From an uncultured Bacteroidota bacterium (GTDB lineage Bacteria; Bacteroidota; Bacteroidia; Flavobacteriales; Flavobacteriaceae): 64,000 bases of DNA. The stretch is taken from NCBI GenBank assembly GCA_902617285.1, contig CACMVZ010000003.1:1-64000 (forward strand), given 5' to 3'. The stretch's first letter is position 1, and each line of letters opens with the position of its first letter. Positions 61,035 to 64,000 of the stretch are shown in pieces. The position numbers and the translations under genes are program-made. Below the pieces are notes generated by a model. That model was not told the DNA's origin, did not search any database, and saw nothing but the letters and a program-made list of their open reading frames with translations.

Positions 61035-61042
61035 CAAAGATA
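61035..61042 (-). promoter_or_regulatory. Promoter -7 box of trpS
   Basis: On the minus strand this reads TATCTTTG, ending 17 bases before the trpS ATG. Confidence 0.6.
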
Positions 61043-61073
61043 TTTTTTTTCTATGTTGAAACAAAATACCTTT

Positions 61074-61081
61074 TACCTTTG
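61074..61081 (+). promoter_or_regulatory. Promoter -7 box of the acyltransferase gene
   Basis: TACCTTTG matches TAnnTTTG. It contains the TTG at 61079, so that codon is not the start. Transcription should begin near 61085, just before a short upstream frame at 61089. Confidence 0.55.
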
Positions 61082-61088
61082 AGTAATA

Positions 61089-61109
61089 ATGTCAAAAATT
61101 GTGACATGA
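61089..61109 (+). promoter_or_regulatory. Six-codon upstream frame overlapping the plsC-like start
   Basis: ATG at 61089 opens a frame of six codons (MSKIVT) whose TGA at 61107-61109 overlaps the ATG at 61106 (ATGA). It starts close to the predicted transcription start. It could act as a leader that couples translation to the acyltransferase. It may also be chance. Confidence 0.35.
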
Positions 61110-61888
61110 TAAAAAGACTTTTACTTAAAATTTGGCTTCAGATTTGGTTCTATTTTCTAGCCGGTATTCAAGTTGTACTATACTTCCCATTTTTAGTATT
61201 AATTCTCTTACTTCCAAAAGGTTACACTAAATTATTTTGGATTGCTAGAAACATATGGGCTAGAATTATTTTACATGGGAGCGGCTATTATGTTGAGATT
61301 GAAAATAAAGAAAAATTACAATCAGAAACAAATTGCCTTATAATTGCAAATCACTCAAGCCATATGGATGTTTTTTTAATGCTTATTGCAAACAAAAAAC
61401 CATTTATGTTTGTTGGTAAGAAGGAGCTATATAGCATCCCTCTTTTTGGTTACATATATAAAAGGGCTGCAATAATGGTAGACAGATCAGACCCTAAAAG
61501 TAGGTTTGAAGTTTATGGAAAGGCAAATGAGATGTTAAAGCGCGGATATAATGTTTGTGTTTTTCCTGAATCTCATTACCTGGACGATACTATACTTCTA
61601 GCTGATTTTAAAAGAGGTGCTTTCAAAATTGCGATCGATAATAATTTACCAATTATTCCTCTTGTATTTTATGATTTAAAATTAAAACATCCTTGGTACC
61701 CTAAGTTTGGATCACTTGGAAAATTAAGAGTTAAAGTTTTAGACAAGATAAATGTTGAGGGGCTTAAAGAAAAAGATATTCCAATGCTTACCAAAAAAGC
61801 CTTTGATAAAATCAAGGCTGAATTAGAAAGTGATCCAAGAAAGGCTGCTATTAAGGCAACTGAAAAGTGGAAGAAAATATTAGCTTAA
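61106..61888 (+). CDS. plsC: 1-acyl-sn-glycerol-3-phosphate acyltransferase
   Basis: A 260-residue membrane-bound LPLAT-family enzyme that makes phosphatidic acid. An N-terminal hydrophobic region (about 8-37) is followed by the catalytic H-x4-D in [11 protein letters not shown] (His83, Asp88) and by [10 protein letters not shown], the second acyl-phosphate motif. [18 protein letters not shown] lies further on. ATG at 61106 is chosen since the longer TTG start lies inside the promoter box. It converges with recA, overlapping by four bases. Confidence 0.88.
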   Translation: MIKRLLLKIWLQIWFYFLAGIQVVLYFPFLVLILLLPKGYTKLFWIARNIWARIILHGSGYYVEIENKEKLQSETNCLIIANHSSHMDVFLMLIANKKPFMFVGKKELYSIPLFGYIYKRAAIMVDRSDPKSRFEVYGKANEMLKRGYNVCVFPESHYLDDTILLADFKRGAFKIAIDNNLPIIPLVFYDLKLKHPWYPKFGSLGKLRVKVLDKINVEGLKEKDIPMLTKKAFDKIKAELESDPRKAAIKATEKWKKILA

Positions 61889-62886
61889 TCTGATTTAAGT
61901 TGTTCTAAAATTTTTTGCTCTAACTCTTCCATTAATTCAGGATTGTCTTTTAAAATAGATTTTACAGAGTCTCTACCTTGGCCAAGTTTACTTCCACCAT
62001 AGCTGAACCAAGATCCGCTTTTTTCAATAATTTCAAGCTCAACACCTATATCTAAAATTTCACCAGTTTTAGAAATTCCCTCACCATACATTATATCAAA
62101 CTCTGCAGTTTTAAATGGAGGAGCAACTTTATTTTTAACAATTTTAACCCTTGTCTTGTTACCTAGTACACCACCTTCTGTATCTTTTAATTGAGTAGAT
62201 TTTCTAATATCAATTCTTACTGAAGCATAAAACTTTAGAGCATTTCCTCCGGTTGTTGTTTCAGGGTTTCCAAACATAACACCAATCTTTTCTCTTAATT
62301 GGTTTATAAAGAAGACAGTACAATTTGTTTTACTAATAGACGAGGTAAGTTTTCTCAAAGCTTGAGACATTAGTCTTGCATGTAATCCCATTTTAGAATC
62401 TCCCATTTCTCCTTCAATCTCGCTCTTAGGTGTTAAGGCTGCGACTGAATCTATAACTAATGCATCAACTGCACCTGATCTAATTAAATTATCGGCAATT
62501 TCAAGTGCCTGCTCTCCATTATCAGGTTGAGAAATAACTAATTCACCTAAATCAACTCCAAGTTTTTCTGCATAAAATCGATCAAAGGCATGTTCAGCAT
62601 CAATAAAAGCAGCGATACCACCAGCTTTTTGACACTCAGCAATTGCGTGAAGTGTAAGTGTAGTTTTTCCAGATGATTCAGGACCATAGATTTCAATAAC
62701 CCTACCTTTTGGGTACCCTCCAATTCCAAGAGCAATATCAATACCTAGTGAACCTGAAGAAATAGATTCAATCCTTTCAACTTCTTGATCACCGAGCCTC
62801 ATCACAGACCCCTTTCCGTAGGTTTTATCTAGTTTATCAAGTGTTAATTTTAGTGCTTTTAATTTAGAATCTTTTGGATCGGACAT
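61885..62886 (-). CDS. recA: Recombinase RecA
   Basis: A 333-residue recombinase. Walker A is GPESSGKTT near residue 66, [23 protein letters not shown] near 140 contains Walker B, and [32 protein letters not shown] is the L2 DNA-binding loop. It pairs DNA and stimulates self-cleavage of LexA-type repressors. ATG at 62886 gives the normal N-terminus [29 protein letters not shown]; the longer frame is rejected. No SOS box was recognised upstream. Confidence 0.97.
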   Translation of the reverse strand: MSDPKDSKLKALKLTLDKLDKTYGKGSVMRLGDQEVERIESISSGSLGIDIALGIGGYPKGRVIEIYGPESSGKTTLTLHAIAECQKAGGIAAFIDAEHAFDRFYAEKLGVDLGELVISQPDNGEQALEIADNLIRSGAVDALVIDSVAALTPKSEIEGEMGDSKMGLHARLMSQALRKLTSSISKTNCTVFFINQLREKIGVMFGNPETTTGGNALKFYASVRIDIRKSTQLKDTEGGVLGNKTRVKIVKNKVAPPFKTAEFDIMYGEGISKTGEILDIGVELEIIEKSGSWFSYGGSKLGQGRDSVKSILKDNPELMEELEQKILEQLKSD

Positions 62887-62940
62887 AAGGTTACATTTAT
62901 CACTAAAGTAATATTTTTTATATTTATATTTTACCAAACT

Positions 62941-64000
62941 ATGAGAAAAATATTAATAACTATATCGACACTATTTATTCTAAATATTAATGCCCAAGAT
63001 ATACTTCCACTAAAAGAGAGAGCAGAATTTATAAACAAACTACAAAAGGACAGATTCAATAATCTACTTCCAAAGCTCATGGAAAAAACTGGAATTGATA
63101 TGTGGGTTTTAATTGCAAGGGAATATAATGAAGATCCAATTATTAAAACAATGCTACCTCCAACATGGTTAAATGCAAGGAGAACAACTATTGTTGTATT
63201 TTCACTTGACCAGAAAACTAAAGAATTTGAATCTGTAGCTATAGCAAGATATGCTTTTGGAGAGAATATACCATCTATCTGGAACAAAGAAGAGCAACCA
63301 AATCAATGGCAGGCTCTAAGTGATTATATTATTAGTAAGAATCCAGAAAATATTGGAATTAATACATCTAGTTATGAACCGTTAGCAGATGGATTAAGCA
63401 AATACCATTATGATCAACTCTATAATGTACTCCCTTTGAAGTTTCAAAAAAGGATTACATCTGCAGAAGACCTTTCTATAGCATGGATTGAGACTAGAAC
63501 AGAATTAGAAATGACTGTATATTCACAATTAGTAGAGATAAGTAGTGCAATTATTAGAGAAGCTTTCTCTACACAAGTAATTACCCCTGGTATTACAACA
63601 ACTGATGATGTAGTATGGTGGATGAGAGAGAAAGTGCTGGAGCTGGGGCTAGATACATGGTTTCATCCAAGTGTTGATGTACAAAGGATGGATGACAGTG
63701 ACCTGTATGCCTTTGATGGCTTGTCTAAGTTTGATATAATTCAGCCAGGAGACCTAATTCATTGTGATTTTGGGATTACATATTTGACTCTAAATACAGA
63801 CACACAAGAATTAGGTTATATTTTAAAACCAGGAGAAACAAAAGCTCCCGACTATCTTGTTAGCGCAATGAAAGATGGCAATAGAGTTCAGGATATTTTT
63901 ACCAATAATTTTAAGTATGGTGCTACTGGAAATGAGATTTTAAAAAAATCATTGGAGGAAGGAAGAGCAGAAGGACTTAGACCTTCAATATACACTCATC
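62941..64000 (+). CDS. Secreted M24 family metallopeptidase (aminopeptidase P-like), 3' end missing
   Basis: The frame is open from ATG 62941 to the window edge (353 codons). A signal peptide ([19 protein letters not shown]) is followed by a creatinase/prolidase N-terminal domain ([35 protein letters not shown]) and the start of the M24 pita-bread domain ([22 protein letters not shown], with [10 protein letters not shown] supplying the first metal Asp). Such enzymes cut Xaa-Pro bonds. The rest of the metal ligands lie beyond the window. It diverges from recA. Confidence 0.85.
   Translation, partial: MRKILITISTLFILNINAQDILPLKERAEFINKLQKDRFNNLLPKLMEKTGIDMWVLIAREYNEDPIIKTMLPPTWLNARRTTIVVFSLDQKTKEFESVAIARYAFGENIPSIWNKEEQPNQWQALSDYIISKNPENIGINTSSYEPLADGLSKYHYDQLYNVLPLKFQKRITSAEDLSIAWIETRTELEMTVYSQLVEISSAIIREAFSTQVITPGITTTDDVVWWMREKVLELGLDTWFHPSVDVQRMDDSDLYAFDGLSKFDIIQPGDLIHCDFGITYLTLNTDTQELGYILKPGETKAPDYLVSAMKDGNRVQDIFTNNFKYGATGNEILKKSLEEGRAEGLRPSIYTH

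Noticed and set aside
62931-63287. Minus-strand frame upstream of recA
   Set aside because: It is antisense to a well-supported M24 peptidase frame that is open to the window edge.

Overview
The window is 64 kb of low-GC, gene-dense DNA from a marine-type flavobacterium (Bacteroidota). The main evidence is promoters of the Bacteroidota form TAnnTTTG, few Shine-Dalgarno sequences, many TTG and GTG starts, Bacteroidota-specific families (DUF4837, DUF4292, DUF6341, DUF6427, DUF4254, HU-CCDC81/SPOR, AtpZ next to a bactofilin), and an ATP synthase cluster without atpD and atpC. No phage genes, insertion sequences or CRISPR arrays were seen.

Layout. 0-18 kb is metabolic and accessory DNA: a small membrane/phosphatase/methyltransferase operon, a YceI - micro-CDGSH - FMN reductase operon, an XRE regulator with a palindrome array driving a Stealth phosphotransferase, a secreted beta-propeller operon, KatG, an acyl-CoA dehydrogenase, a beta-lactamase-like hydrolase, a sodium symporter and a flavin monooxygenase. 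17.9-21.0 kb is the most unusual stretch. Behind an intact tRNA-Met lie two tandem cargo elements. Each ends in a copy of the tRNA 3' end plus its terminator, has four roughly 11-bp-phased sites about 70 bp inside its left end, and has two 12-bp-phased direct repeats inside its right end. The cargo is a COG0523 GTPase and a VanX-like dipeptidase in one, and a small membrane protein in the other. No integrase is present.

21-41 kb is mostly housekeeping: rbfA, dusB, lepA, rnpA, rpiB, rnr, tRNA-Cys, folB, glnS, gltX, ybeY, mnmG, holB, pgk and tatA. Two perfect matches to the bacterial centromere site parS bracket mnmG exactly, and third-position base bias reverses across the 414-bp gap at 27.6-28.0 kb. 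With rnpA, mnmG and the atp genes all here, the window is probably close to the replication origin, although the sign of the bias is not the textbook one for an origin. 41-50 kb holds envelope and sugar-transfer genes plus purD.

50-56 kb is the ATP synthase operon: bactofilin, atpZ, atpB, atpE, atpF, atpH, an unexplained 74-residue lipoprotein, atpA and atpG. 56-64 kb holds a sugar nucleotidyltransferase, an envelope lipoprotein, an EnvC-like activator, a SPOR protein, trpS, plsC, recA and a truncated M24 peptidase.

A recurring trait is how close promoters sit to start codons. In rbfA, dusB, gltX, ybeY, folB, glnS, holB and the M23 peptidase gene the promoter box ends 3-8 bases before the codon, which predicts leaderless or nearly leaderless mRNAs. 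Several start codons were chosen on this basis.
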